From ANME-2 cluster archaeon (GTDB lineage: Archaea > Halobacteriota > Methanosarcinia > Methanosarcinales > Methanocomedenaceae): 21,448 nucleotides of DNA. Each line of letters starts with the position of its first letter. Position 1 is the stretch's first letter. The stretch covers positions 1 to 21,448 of the forward strand of contig JAMJFV010000013.1 of assembly GCA_023544495.1 (NCBI GenBank). The letters run 5' to 3'. The notes under the pieces were generated by a model. It saw only the letters and a list, made by a program, of their open reading frames with translations, did not search any database and had not been told where the DNA came from. A program made the position numbers and the translations under genes. This document shows positions 1 through 6,446 of the stretch, one piece after another.

Positions 1-462
1 ATTGCTTCCATCCCCGAAGTCCCAGTCATATGATACAATAGTACCATCAGGATCATTTGAGCCTGAACCATCAAAGGCAATACCGGCTCCGAGGTCGCCC
101 GAATATGGACCACTGGCATCGGCTACAGGGGGCTGATTAACAGGGGCTGGTTTAGAACTTGCATCGCCCGGGAAGGTTCTGGCATTAATTTCTTCGATAT
201 TGCTAAAGCCATCATTATCTGAATCAAAAGACTCGATATTTACAAAATTATGGCTATTATTTGCAAAGTCTTGCCCGTAAGAATTCCTTATACCATATGA
301 GGTTCCATGGCAGACTTCGCAGACTCCTATATCTGCGTCAGAACTCCCATACATAGTGTTGAATTCACTCAGGTAGCTGTTAAATGCCGCTGCCTGTGGC
401 ATTCCAACCAATGTTATGGTTAGAAGCATCAGCAAACCTAAGGTTATTTTTTTCTTAAACAT
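1..462 (-). CDS. Exported single-heme (CxxCH) protein with Ca-binding loop and PKD domain, 3' end outside window
   Basis: The gene runs off the left edge; 154 codons are visible. It begins with a signal peptide: basic residues FKKK, a hydrophobic stretch to about residue 22, then a likely cut after PQAAA at about 26. A single c-type heme motif CEVCH lies at residues 48-52. An acidic loop DSDNDGFSNIEE at 80-91 resembles an EF-hand or thrombospondin-3 calcium loop. After a proline-rich linker (about 103-112) a PKD domain starts (PPVADASGPYSG, later YDWDFGDGS). Known families suggest an extracellular cytochrome-like or surface protein; heme attachment is inferred from the motif. The ATG at 462 is set by a GGTGAT ribosome binding site at 469-474. 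Its function in electron transfer or adhesion cannot be decided from the visible part. Confidence 0.85.
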   Translation of the reverse strand, partial: MFKKKITLGLLMLLTITLVGMPQAAAFNSYLSEFNTMYGSSDADIGVCEVCHGTSYGIRNSYGQDFANNSHNFVNIESFDSDNDGFSNIEEINARTFPGDASSKPAPVNQPPVADASGPYSGDLGAGIAFDGSGSNDPDGTIVSYDWDFGDGSN

Positions 463-654
463 TCATTTATCACCTTTTCCTTTTATTCTTTATCGTTTTT
501 ATTCCGTAAAATGGATAATTTTTAATCATCTTTTTACAGAATCCAATGGGACGGTTATTCAACCACCAATATAACCATTCTGACTGTTTTAGCAGTTTTT
601 AGAGTTTTTAATGGTAAATTGTCGTATATTTAAGTTTATAAACCTTTATAATGT

Positions 655-673
655 GCTAATTTGTGAAATTAGC
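655..673. repeat. Inverted repeat, 8-bp arms
   Basis: Arms GCTAATTT and AAATTAGC are separated by GTG in an AT-rich region upstream of the heme/PKD gene. It could be an operator or a transcript hairpin; nothing in the sequence distinguishes these. Confidence 0.45.
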
Positions 674-1000
674 TTAAAAAACATTATTTTAAAAAATATA
701 ACTGTTTATTAATAATAATTTTTAAATAATATATGGTGGTTAAATACTCATATCATAATATTGAAAGAGTGATGGTGTTTTCCCAGCCTGATATTCTTGA
801 GGGGGTATCCATTGAGCCGCATCTGATGTCCCTGGTGTGAAATGGTATGCGAGGAGTGAGGGGAAGAGGGGCGGTGAGGCAAGAAGGAGTTTTATTTTTA
901 AGCTTACTGCTGAGGGTGTGAACAGTGTGAATATTGGATTATTATAAATATTGATATTGATTTGGCAGTGATTTTCAGTTTTGCAGCTTCCAAAATACAT

Positions 1001-1010
1001 TTATATTTAA
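1001..1010 (+). promoter_or_regulatory. TATA box for the small ORF and DUF5676-like gene
   Basis: The sequence TTATATTTAA matches an archaeal TATA box. With the usual spacing of about 25 nt, transcription would start near 1031, giving a leader of about 20 nt before the ATG at 1054. The GTGAT ribosome binding site lies inside this leader. Confidence 0.5.
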
Positions 1011-1053
1011 AAGTAGAACAATACATTACCATAATTCCTGAGTTGTGATAAAT

Positions 1054-1149
1054 ATGGTTGGAATGATGGGGGGTTCTAGTTTTGTATTTGGATACACGGG
1101 ACTTGGCCCGATATTCTGGATACTGAGATTTGAAAAGCCTCTGAGATAG
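1054..1149 (+). CDS. Small hydrophobic 31-residue protein
   Basis: This short ORF encodes a Gly/Met-rich N-terminus (MVGMMGGSSFVFGYTGLG) followed by a hydrophobic PIFWILRF stretch and a basic end (EKPLR). Support for translation comes from a GTGAT ribosome binding site 4 nt before the ATG and a TATA box at a sensible distance upstream. The TAG stop lies only 4 nt before the GTG, or 13 nt before the ATG, of the next gene, so the two are probably co-translated. The composition recalls very small membrane peptides, but I recognise no family. It could be a leader peptide controlling the next gene. Confidence 0.5.
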   Translation: MVGMMGGSSFVFGYTGLGPIFWILRFEKPLR

Positions 1150-1162
1150 AGAAGTGGATTAT

Positions 1163-1456
1163 ATGAAGTTACGTAAGATAAGTTATAAAGGAGTAGCCAT
1201 TCTGTTCAGTGCTTGGCTGGCTCTGGTATATGTAATTTGTATGACTTTTGGAGTCTTGATCGAACCTGCATGGGTTCCCCTATGGAAACTTGTGCTACCG
1301 GCATACATGGGATTACCCGGCTTTGATCTGACTGCAATCGGATTGATAGCAGGTTTTATCTGGTCTGCCCTGTATGGAGCATTAGGAGGACTGGCATTTT
1401 CATTTGTGTATAATACAATTGTTGCCAGGTTTGTGCCAATAGAATTATCAGAATAA
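1163..1456 (+). CDS. DUF5676-like small integral membrane protein
   Basis: The product is 97 residues from the ATG at 1163 (a GTG at 1154 would add MDY). It has two clear hydrophobic segments, about residues 11-33 (AILFSAWLALVYVICMTFG) and 57-85, the second possibly split. The pattern of a first helix, a PLWKLVLP loop, a GL-rich helix and a final ALYG...VYN motif is like DUF5676 membrane proteins, recalled from memory. Members are small and functionally uncharacterised. It sits directly behind the 31-residue ORF and is probably coupled to it. No ribosome binding site stronger than GAAG is visible, which fits translational coupling. Confidence 0.65.
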   Translation: MKLRKISYKGVAILFSAWLALVYVICMTFGVLIEPAWVPLWKLVLPAYMGLPGFDLTAIGLIAGFIWSALYGALGGLAFSFVYNTIVARFVPIELSE

Positions 1457-1883
1457 ATTCTCTTAAGAAACCGACCGTGTAATGATATGCGAGGTGGGGG
1501 CGATGTTCCTGTCTGCTGACTGTGGGGGAGCTGGAGCGGTACGTGGGGCAGGGGCAAGTTTGGTCCCGCATCTGGGTCACGGTATACCCTATACAAATGT
1601 ACCGGGCCTGTATATAGTGATTTTGGGATAATCATCGATTTTATTCAATTAAATATATATAGATATTTATATAGAGAGATATCTATCAACAAAATTCCGT
1701 TCATTTCCGGCAAAGCCAAAATTGTAACTTTATGTGAACAGAAATTCTTCCCCACGCTAAATAAATGGTTCTAGATGATGGTTCTAGATGAGATTAAACG
1801 CTACATTTTCATGATTACAGATGGAATTGAACAATGAAAAATCCGGTCAATATCCTGTTTTTGATTTCCCCTACAAACCCAAA
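1457..1883. other. Intergenic region between convergent genes
   Basis: I see no gene in this 427-bp stretch. It holds a G-rich segment (about 1490-1560), an AT-rich hairpin at 1659-1686 (arms ATAGATAT and ATATCTAT), and a perfect 13-bp tandem duplication at 1765-1790. The minus-strand ORF extending over 1183-1635 is a shadow of the DUF5676-like gene. Confidence 0.5.
1765..1790. repeat. 13-bp perfect tandem duplication
   Basis: Two adjacent copies of ATGGTTCTAGATG. Each contains the palindrome TCTAGA. It lies in the gap between the DUF5676-like gene and the 3' end of the ATPase gene. Confidence 0.7.
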
Positions 1884-4157
1884 TCATCCTTGCACAATTC
1901 CCTCATACCACCCACACCACCTACTATACACCTCACCCAGATCAACCCCTCCATCCTCATCCTGCAGTTCATTCATCAGTAGCCAGAACATATTATTCGC
2001 CTGCCCCACCCTGTCAGCCTCCACCAGTTCGGGCCTGGTCCTGCCAGCTTCGGCGATCATCCCTTTTATCTGTGCCCTCATCTTGATATTCAGGAGCACC
2101 TCGTCAATACTTACACCCCACCTGTCCGCGATCCTGCCGATCAGTTCAGACTGCCCCATATCCAGCAGGTCAGTAGGTTCTATCCTGTCATTACCCGCAT
2201 CGAACATCATCAATTCATTGAAGAACGTGCTCGTACCATCCCAGTTGCCCGAAGTAACCTCTGAGACCTGCACCAGCCGCTTCTTCTTACGCATGCTCCC
2301 GCTTATCCTGATATTGGAACACACCACCACCGCATCCGTTGCCCTGAACGACTGCTCGGGCACGCCAAGCGCTCCCACAATGCGCTCGTACACGGTCTGG
2401 GTGGATGCGCCGTGTATCGTACCCAGCACCGAATTACCGGCAGTGCCCACCTGCATGGCCTCGTACAGCATCCTGGCCTCGGGACCCCTGACCTCGCCTA
2501 TAGCCAGCGTGGAATTACCCAGGCGCAGCGCCGCCCTCAGTGCAGTATCGGGCGCAATCTCTGATTCAGAGCCTGCAATGGCCGAGCGGGTGTTCATTCC
2601 CTGCACCTTCCAGCCAAGACGTTGCAGGTCCCTCAGCGGCAACTCGGGCGTATCTTCAATGGTCAGGATGCGGTATTTCTGGGGCACTTCCAGCAGCAGG
2701 GCAGACAACAGCGAGGTCTTGCCCGCACCCACACCGCCCGCTATCAGGATGGATGAATGCCCGTCCACCAGAAAACTCAGCAGTCCCGCGGCCAGCGGTG
2801 TCATTGATCCCTCGTTAATGAGCTTGGGCAGGGTCCAGGGTGTCTGGGCATGTTTGCGAAAAGCATAGGCCAGTCCGCCAGAGCTCAATGGATTGCCGAT
2901 ACAGGAAACCCTTGTTCTGTACTCAGCCAGGTCCATGTCAAGGATGGGATTCGCTTCCCCGAAGGGGCGCCCGCTCAGTGCCCGGAACCGTGATATCATG
3001 GTATCCACGTCATCCTGGGACAGGTAGATATTGCTGGAACACTCCTCACCCTCAATGACAACATGGACCGGATTGGTATCTACCGGTGCATTCACATAAA
3101 TGTCAGTTACCCTCGCATCTGACAGGACATCTTCCAGAATACCCAGGCCCGTGGTATATTTCGCCAGGATATCAGCGAACACCGTTATCTGATCAGGTTT
3201 GAGCCTGATATCCTTGAGGCCAGCCTCCTCCGAAAGTATTTGCTGGCTACGCCGCCTGAAATACTCCCTGCTGTTCACGGGATCTGCAAAATTAAGGTCA
3301 TTGGGGCGGTGTCGCATAAGGCGCGAGCGCACCGACTCCAGCAATCCCAGTTCCTCCGGTCGCAGGTTATATTCAGGAGGAATAAGGAAGTACAGGCTCT
3401 CAGGCCGGTCAGACAGACTGTACAGGGAAATCTCCATAGCCCGTCCACCGCTCCTTTTCACATCATATCCCTCAAGGAAAACAGCGTTATCGGGAGGCTC
3501 GGTATAGATGCGGGATGTGGAGAACTTTGGCCTGGTATAGGGTTTGATGGTCCTGGTGTAATATTCTCCCGGCGACAGGTTTGCATCCATACACTCTCCC
3601 AGGCCGCCAGCACATTCACTCATACTGGCAAGCATCTGAATATAATCATTTGTACATACATGTCCCTGTTCCGGTTCGCCGTTATGGCAGGCAGCACCCG
3701 AGTCCACCTTCGCAATAAGTGTGATGTATGCCTCTATAGGGTCATGCGATCCTGTCTCAAGGACAGCTGATATGAACTCCTGCCGTTCAGAAAGGCAATT
3801 TCCACATGCAGCAGGTACATATGCATCAGCAAACACCCCCAGGTTGTCAATGAACCCAGCCAGGATATAGAGCTTCCTGAGACTTGCTCCTTCATAATCC
3901 CTGTCATACAGGTGGGACAGTACCAGCCTGTCCACCATGGGTTCCCTTATCATTATCTGGAAGATATTTTTGCGGCAGACACGGTCATCCAGCCCTGAAT
4001 TGCCTGTAGTGCATCCCCTGCAATCTATCATTAACGATTTTTGGCTATCCGTGAGACGTATCTTGTACGTGCAAAGACTGTTATCTGCTTTATCTGCTTT
4101 TTTCTTTGATAATAATTTGAATATGCTGTTACCATTCGATCTATCTGTTCTCATCAT
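1884..4157 (-). CDS. Type II/IV secretion or archaeal pilus-type ATPase with Cys-rich N-terminal domain
   Basis: This is a GspE/VirB11/TadA-type hexameric motor ATPase that would power assembly of a pilus-like filament at the membrane. The motifs occur in order: Walker A GGVGAGKT (residues 474-481), Asp box TIEDTPELPL (499-508), Walker B region LAIGEVRG (551-558) and His box GTIHG (579-583). At 757 residues it is long for the family because of an N-terminal extension of about 200 residues with ten cysteines, including CRGC at 46-49 and CGNC at 118-121; this suggests a zinc or Fe-S domain. The start is uncertain: ATG at 4157 or 4154, or TTG at 4163, which has GGAG 9 nt upstream. No TadC/GspF-type membrane platform gene or pilin lies next to it, which is unusual. 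It appears monocistronic and is divergent from the small Cys-rich gene. Confidence 0.92.
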   Translation of the reverse strand: MMRTDRSNGNSIFKLLSKKKADKADNSLCTYKIRLTDSQKSLMIDCRGCTTGNSGLDDRVCRKNIFQIMIREPMVDRLVLSHLYDRDYEGASLRKLYILAGFIDNLGVFADAYVPAACGNCLSERQEFISAVLETGSHDPIEAYITLIAKVDSGAACHNGEPEQGHVCTNDYIQMLASMSECAGGLGECMDANLSPGEYYTRTIKPYTRPKFSTSRIYTEPPDNAVFLEGYDVKRSGGRAMEISLYSLSDRPESLYFLIPPEYNLRPEELGLLESVRSRLMRHRPNDLNFADPVNSREYFRRRSQQILSEEAGLKDIRLKPDQITVFADILAKYTTGLGILEDVLSDARVTDIYVNAPVDTNPVHVVIEGEECSSNIYLSQDDVDTMISRFRALSGRPFGEANPILDMDLAEYRTRVSCIGNPLSSGGLAYAFRKHAQTPWTLPKLINEGSMTPLAAGLLSFLVDGHSSILIAGGVGAGKTSLLSALLLEVPQKYRILTIEDTPELPLRDLQRLGWKVQGMNTRSAIAGSESEIAPDTALRAALRLGNSTLAIGEVRGPEARMLYEAMQVGTAGNSVLGTIHGASTQTVYERIVGALGVPEQSFRATDAVVVCSNIRISGSMRKKKRLVQVSEVTSGNWDGTSTFFNELMMFDAGNDRIEPTDLLDMGQSELIGRIADRWGVSIDEVLLNIKMRAQIKGMIAEAGRTRPELVEADRVGQANNMFWLLMNELQDEDGGVDLGEVYSRWCGWYEGIVQG

Positions 4158-4274
4158 GTTCAATTGCAAAAACTCCAGAGAATGGCGAATGTAAAATCGT
4201 ACTCACTATATTAATTTTACGAATTGCACTATTGGTGAATAGGTTCCGAAAATCTGTATCATATAATCGTTAAG

Positions 4275-4282
4275 TTTAAATA
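4275..4282 (+). promoter_or_regulatory. TATA box and leader hairpin upstream of the small Cys-rich gene
   Basis: TTTAAATA predicts a start near 4305 and a leader of about 79 nt. The leader contains a 6-bp inverted repeat at 4329-4349 (ACATGC and GCATGT). The same TTTAAATA octamer precedes the RMD1-like and UspA genes in this window. Confidence 0.45.
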
Positions 4283-4383
4283 GTTGGCACAAGTTAGTAT
4301 CTGCACTATTTGATATCTGAATACCCGAACATGCATACGAACAGCATGTCCAGACATAGTTATCACTAAAAGGAGAGAATATC

Positions 4384-4713
4384 TTGTTGACGGAAAAACC
4401 TAAAAGCAGGACTTTAATAACAGTAGTGAATAACAAAAATGCAGTAGAAGACGTATATTTCGAGGAATGTGATCATTGCACAGAGAAGATCCCAGTCGTG
4501 GGTGCATGTTCCACATGCGGGACAGATTATATACATATGCATACTTTTGAAGATTACGAGACCGGATTTCTTCATTTCATATTTACCTGTTCAGGCTGTC
4601 CTGAAGACCAGCGAAAGGCCCGGAAAGTTATCAAGATATATGAGGGCAATGGGAATGGGAAGGGTGAAGTTACCAGTAAGGCGCATGAAATGGCCCGGAA
4701 TTTCCTTTATTAA
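4384..4713 (+). CDS. Small cysteine-rich, probably zinc-binding protein
   Basis: The 109-residue product has three Cys pairs: CDHC at about 29-32, CSTC at 42-45 and CSGC at 69-72. The first two resemble a zinc ribbon. An acidic, aromatic middle (TFEDYETGFLHFIF) and a Gly/Asn linker (EGNGNGKGE) precede a short helical tail. The start is TTG at 4384, supported by GGAG 8 nt upstream; a second TTG follows immediately. I do not recognise the family. It is divergently transcribed from the Cys-rich ATPase, but nothing else ties the two together. A competing frame at 4469-4717 is a shadow. Confidence 0.7.
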   Translation: MLTEKPKSRTLITVVNNKNAVEDVYFEECDHCTEKIPVVGACSTCGTDYIHMHTFEDYETGFLHFIFTCSGCPEDQRKARKVIKIYEGNGNGKGEVTSKAHEMARNFLY

Positions 4714-4804
4714 ATAGGACCAGACTCTGTGTCCTTCTCGCAGTGAATTGAATTTATAAAAGACTTGATCCAGTAATTCAATGTCCAGTTGAACCTTAAA
4801 ATAA

Positions 4805-4880
4805 GATTGTAAGCCAAGGTCCGGATTCGAACCGGAGTAAAACCGCTTACTGCCAGCACATGATCATGTGCTTATCTGCA
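4805..4880 (-). ncRNA. Putative structured RNA with tRNA T-arm-like hairpin
   Basis: Read on the minus strand, 4836-4820 forms a perfect tRNA-style T-arm: 5-bp stem TCCGG/CCGGA closing the 7-nt loop TTCGAAT. An outer 6-bp stem GTAAGC/GCTTAC (4850-4845 with 4814-4809) encloses it. A competing hairpin AGTAA/TTACT (4851-4847 with 4840-4836) uses part of the same outer strand. A perfect 18-bp palindrome lies at 4855-4872. A minus-strand TATA box at 4901-4908 predicts a start near 4878, and a T-rich segment follows 4808. No 5' acceptor strand complementary to CCTTGGC exists, so this is not a normal tRNA. It may be a tRNA 3' fragment, an attachment-site relic or a real small RNA. Confidence 0.35.
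4855..4872. repeat. 18-bp perfect palindrome
   Basis: AGCACATGATCATGTGCT is fully self-complementary. It sits between the T-arm-like hairpin and the bidirectional TATA element, so it could be an operator for the ferredoxin gene or a stem in a minus-strand RNA. Confidence 0.7.
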
Positions 4881-4900
4881 GGCGATTGCGTAGCTCATAT

Positions 4901-4908
4901 TTTATATA
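4901..4908 (+). promoter_or_regulatory. TATA box for ferredoxin operon, also readable on the minus strand
   Basis: TTTATATA places the ferredoxin transcript start near 4931, about 19 nt before the ATG. Read on the other strand it is TATATAAA and would drive the putative structured RNA starting near 4878. Confidence 0.5.
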
Positions 4909-4949
4909 CGATTAATCGCTATTTTCATCATAAATCTTATCGGGGTAGC

Positions 4950-5111
4950 ATGATAATCAGTACAGATTGTGTAGGATGCGGCCAGTGTGTAGTAATCTGT
5001 CCCAGCGAAGCAATCTCGGTTTGTGGCAGGGCATGTATCGGTGACAATTGTACCCGGTGTGGTATCTGTTTGCCATATTGCCCGTTGGGTGCCATCGTGG
5101 AGGAAGCATGA
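4950..5111 (+). CDS. 2[4Fe-4S] ferredoxin
   Basis: This 53-residue protein consists almost only of two cluster-binding motifs: CVGCGQCVVICP at residues 7-18 and CTRCGICLPYCP at 34-45. Each supplies three cysteines for one cluster and the fourth for the other, as in clostridial-type ferredoxins. Two further cysteines (about 25 and 29) lie between the motifs. It is a low-potential electron carrier. Its TGA overlaps the ATG of the next gene (ATGA), so it is probably a dedicated electron partner of the flavoprotein downstream. The start at 4950 was chosen because upstream codons in frame encode nothing ferredoxin-like. Confidence 0.93.
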   Translation: MIISTDCVGCGQCVVICPSEAISVCGRACIGDNCTRCGICLPYCPLGAIVEEA

Positions 5112-6355
5112 AGGCCCTGATAGTGGGCGGCGGTCTGGGCGGACTGCTCACAGCTGCGCGGCTGGTCAGGGCCGGACACAGGGTAGAAATATTTGAACGG
5201 CTGCCCGTAATTGGCGGACGGTTCATCAACCTGGACTACAAAGGGTATAAACTGACAACGGGTGCCCTGCATATGATACCCCATGGTAATAAAGGTCCAC
5301 TGGCAACCATGCTCAGACAGGTAGGTGCTGACGTGGATATTGTCCCTTCATCACCAATGGGTGTGCTCAGGATACCTGATAACGGCAGCATCAGGAACAT
5401 TTCATTTTATGATTTCTCAGGCCCCCTTTCCTGGACCAACAAGCTGAAACTGACCTATCTCACCTTCAAATCCAGGATCATAAAACCCACGAAAGGTTCA
5501 TTTAAAGACTGGTTCTCACCGTTCATAAACGACCCCTGGCTGGTCAAACTGGCAGATGCTTTTTGCGGCTGGGCATTAAGCATGCGTAGTGAGGATGTAT
5601 CTGCGAGTGAGACACTGGCAATTATTGAGAACATGCGCCGGTATGGCGGTCCCGGCGTACCTGTAGGAGGATGCAGTGCCATCATTGACGCCCTGGAACA
5701 GGTCATACTTTCTGGCACCGGTACTATCCATACCAACCGCCAGGTAGACAGGATATTGATGGTGGACGGCAGGGCAGTGGGCGTGGAAACGGGCAGCGAG
5801 ATCATTCTCGGGAATGTGGTCATCAGCGATATCGGGCATCAGGAAACAGCAAAGTTATATGACCACCCCACCACTGATGAGTTCAGAGAATACATGACAG
5901 CAATGGAATCAGCCAGGCCATCTGCTGGTATCAAGATATCATTGGGGGCAGACAGGCCGTTGATAGGCCATAGCGGCGTATTGTTCACACCCTATGCTCA
6001 ACGGGTAAATGGCATCAACGAGGTCACCAATATCGACCCGACCCTGGCTCCGGAGGGAAAACATCTGATCATGTCACACCAGGCACTGCAATCCGGTGAT
6101 ATCCAGTATGAGATTGAACTGGGGCTCAAGGACCTTGAGGAGATATTCAAGGGCAAGGAATACGAGGTGTTGATGGTCCAGAGCTACCGGGACGGATGGC
6201 CTGTCAACCGGGCAGGATCAGGATCCTGCACGACCAATACTACCCCCATCATGGGACTGTATATCGTGGGAGATGGTGCTAAGGGCAAAGGCGGTATCGA
6301 AGTTGAGGGAGTGGCATTGGGAGTGGAGAATACCCTGTCACTGCTAAACGTCTAA
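5108..6355 (+). CDS. CrtI/phytoene desaturase-like FAD-dependent oxidoreductase
   Basis: The 415-residue protein opens with an FAD-binding Rossmann motif, VGGGLGGLLTAARL, followed by E(R)LPVIGGR at about residues 31-38. It ends with the second FAD motif of the family, LYIVGDGAKGKGGIEVEGVALG. This architecture is that of the COG1233 phytoene desaturase/amine-oxidase superfamily. The ATG at 5108 has a strong GGAGG upstream and overlaps the ferredoxin stop, so electrons probably come from or go to that ferredoxin. In Methanosarcina acetivorans a phytoene desaturase homologue makes hydroxyarchaeol from unsaturated archaeol, and this gene is a candidate for a related lipid role. Carotenoid or other isoprenoid substrates remain possible. 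Confidence 0.85.
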   Translation: MKALIVGGGLGGLLTAARLVRAGHRVEIFERLPVIGGRFINLDYKGYKLTTGALHMIPHGNKGPLATMLRQVGADVDIVPSSPMGVLRIPDNGSIRNISFYDFSGPLSWTNKLKLTYLTFKSRIIKPTKGSFKDWFSPFINDPWLVKLADAFCGWALSMRSEDVSASETLAIIENMRRYGGPGVPVGGCSAIIDALEQVILSGTGTIHTNRQVDRILMVDGRAVGVETGSEIILGNVVISDIGHQETAKLYDHPTTDEFREYMTAMESARPSAGIKISLGADRPLIGHSGVLFTPYAQRVNGINEVTNIDPTLAPEGKHLIMSHQALQSGDIQYEIELGLKDLEEIFKGKEYEVLMVQSYRDGWPVNRAGSGSCTTNTTPIMGLYIVGDGAKGKGGIEVEGVALGVENTLSLLNV

Positions 6356-6446
6356 TTTCCAGAGGATACCAGCATCAAGACCGCAGATATCAGTGGTCCG
6401 TTGAGAGGATCGACATAAGATGTAATAGCATTCAACCCGAGTGACA

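Larger units (their letters stand above)
463..1053. other. AT-rich intergenic region with one hairpin, no convincing gene
   Basis: This 591-bp stretch separates two divergent genes. It is AT-rich up to about 735, then holds a G-rich segment at about 790-890. I see a perfect 8-bp inverted repeat at 655-673 (arms GCTAATTT and AAATTAGC, 3-nt loop). A 35-codon plus-strand ORF at 733-840 follows an AT-rich tract, but it lacks a ribosome binding site and any recognisable motif. An 86-codon minus-strand ORF at 740-1000 has proline-rich, low-complexity content and is not convincing either. Confidence 0.5.

Noticed and set aside
733..840. Plus-strand ORF of 35 codons after an AT-rich tract
   Set aside because: It has an ATG and reasonable composition, but no Shine-Dalgarno site and no recognisable relative, so it is mentioned only in the intergenic entry.
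740..1000. Minus-strand ORF of 86 codons
   Set aside because: No ribosome binding site, biased Pro/Ser content and no motif.
1834..2868. Plus-strand ORF of 344 codons
   Set aside because: It lies antisense to the ATPase gene, whose motifs are unmistakable, and its Ser/Pro/Thr-rich translation is what the reverse of that coding frame gives.
4805..4880. A complete tRNA gene on the minus strand
   Set aside because: The T-arm is perfect, but no sequence upstream can pair with the 3' acceptor strand CCTTGGC and no D arm or 7-nt anticodon loop is present.
4878..4905. A tRNA 5' half on the plus strand (GCGTAGCTCA resembles a D-arm start)
   Set aside because: No GAGC partner for the D stem follows and the sequence turns into the ferredoxin TATA box.
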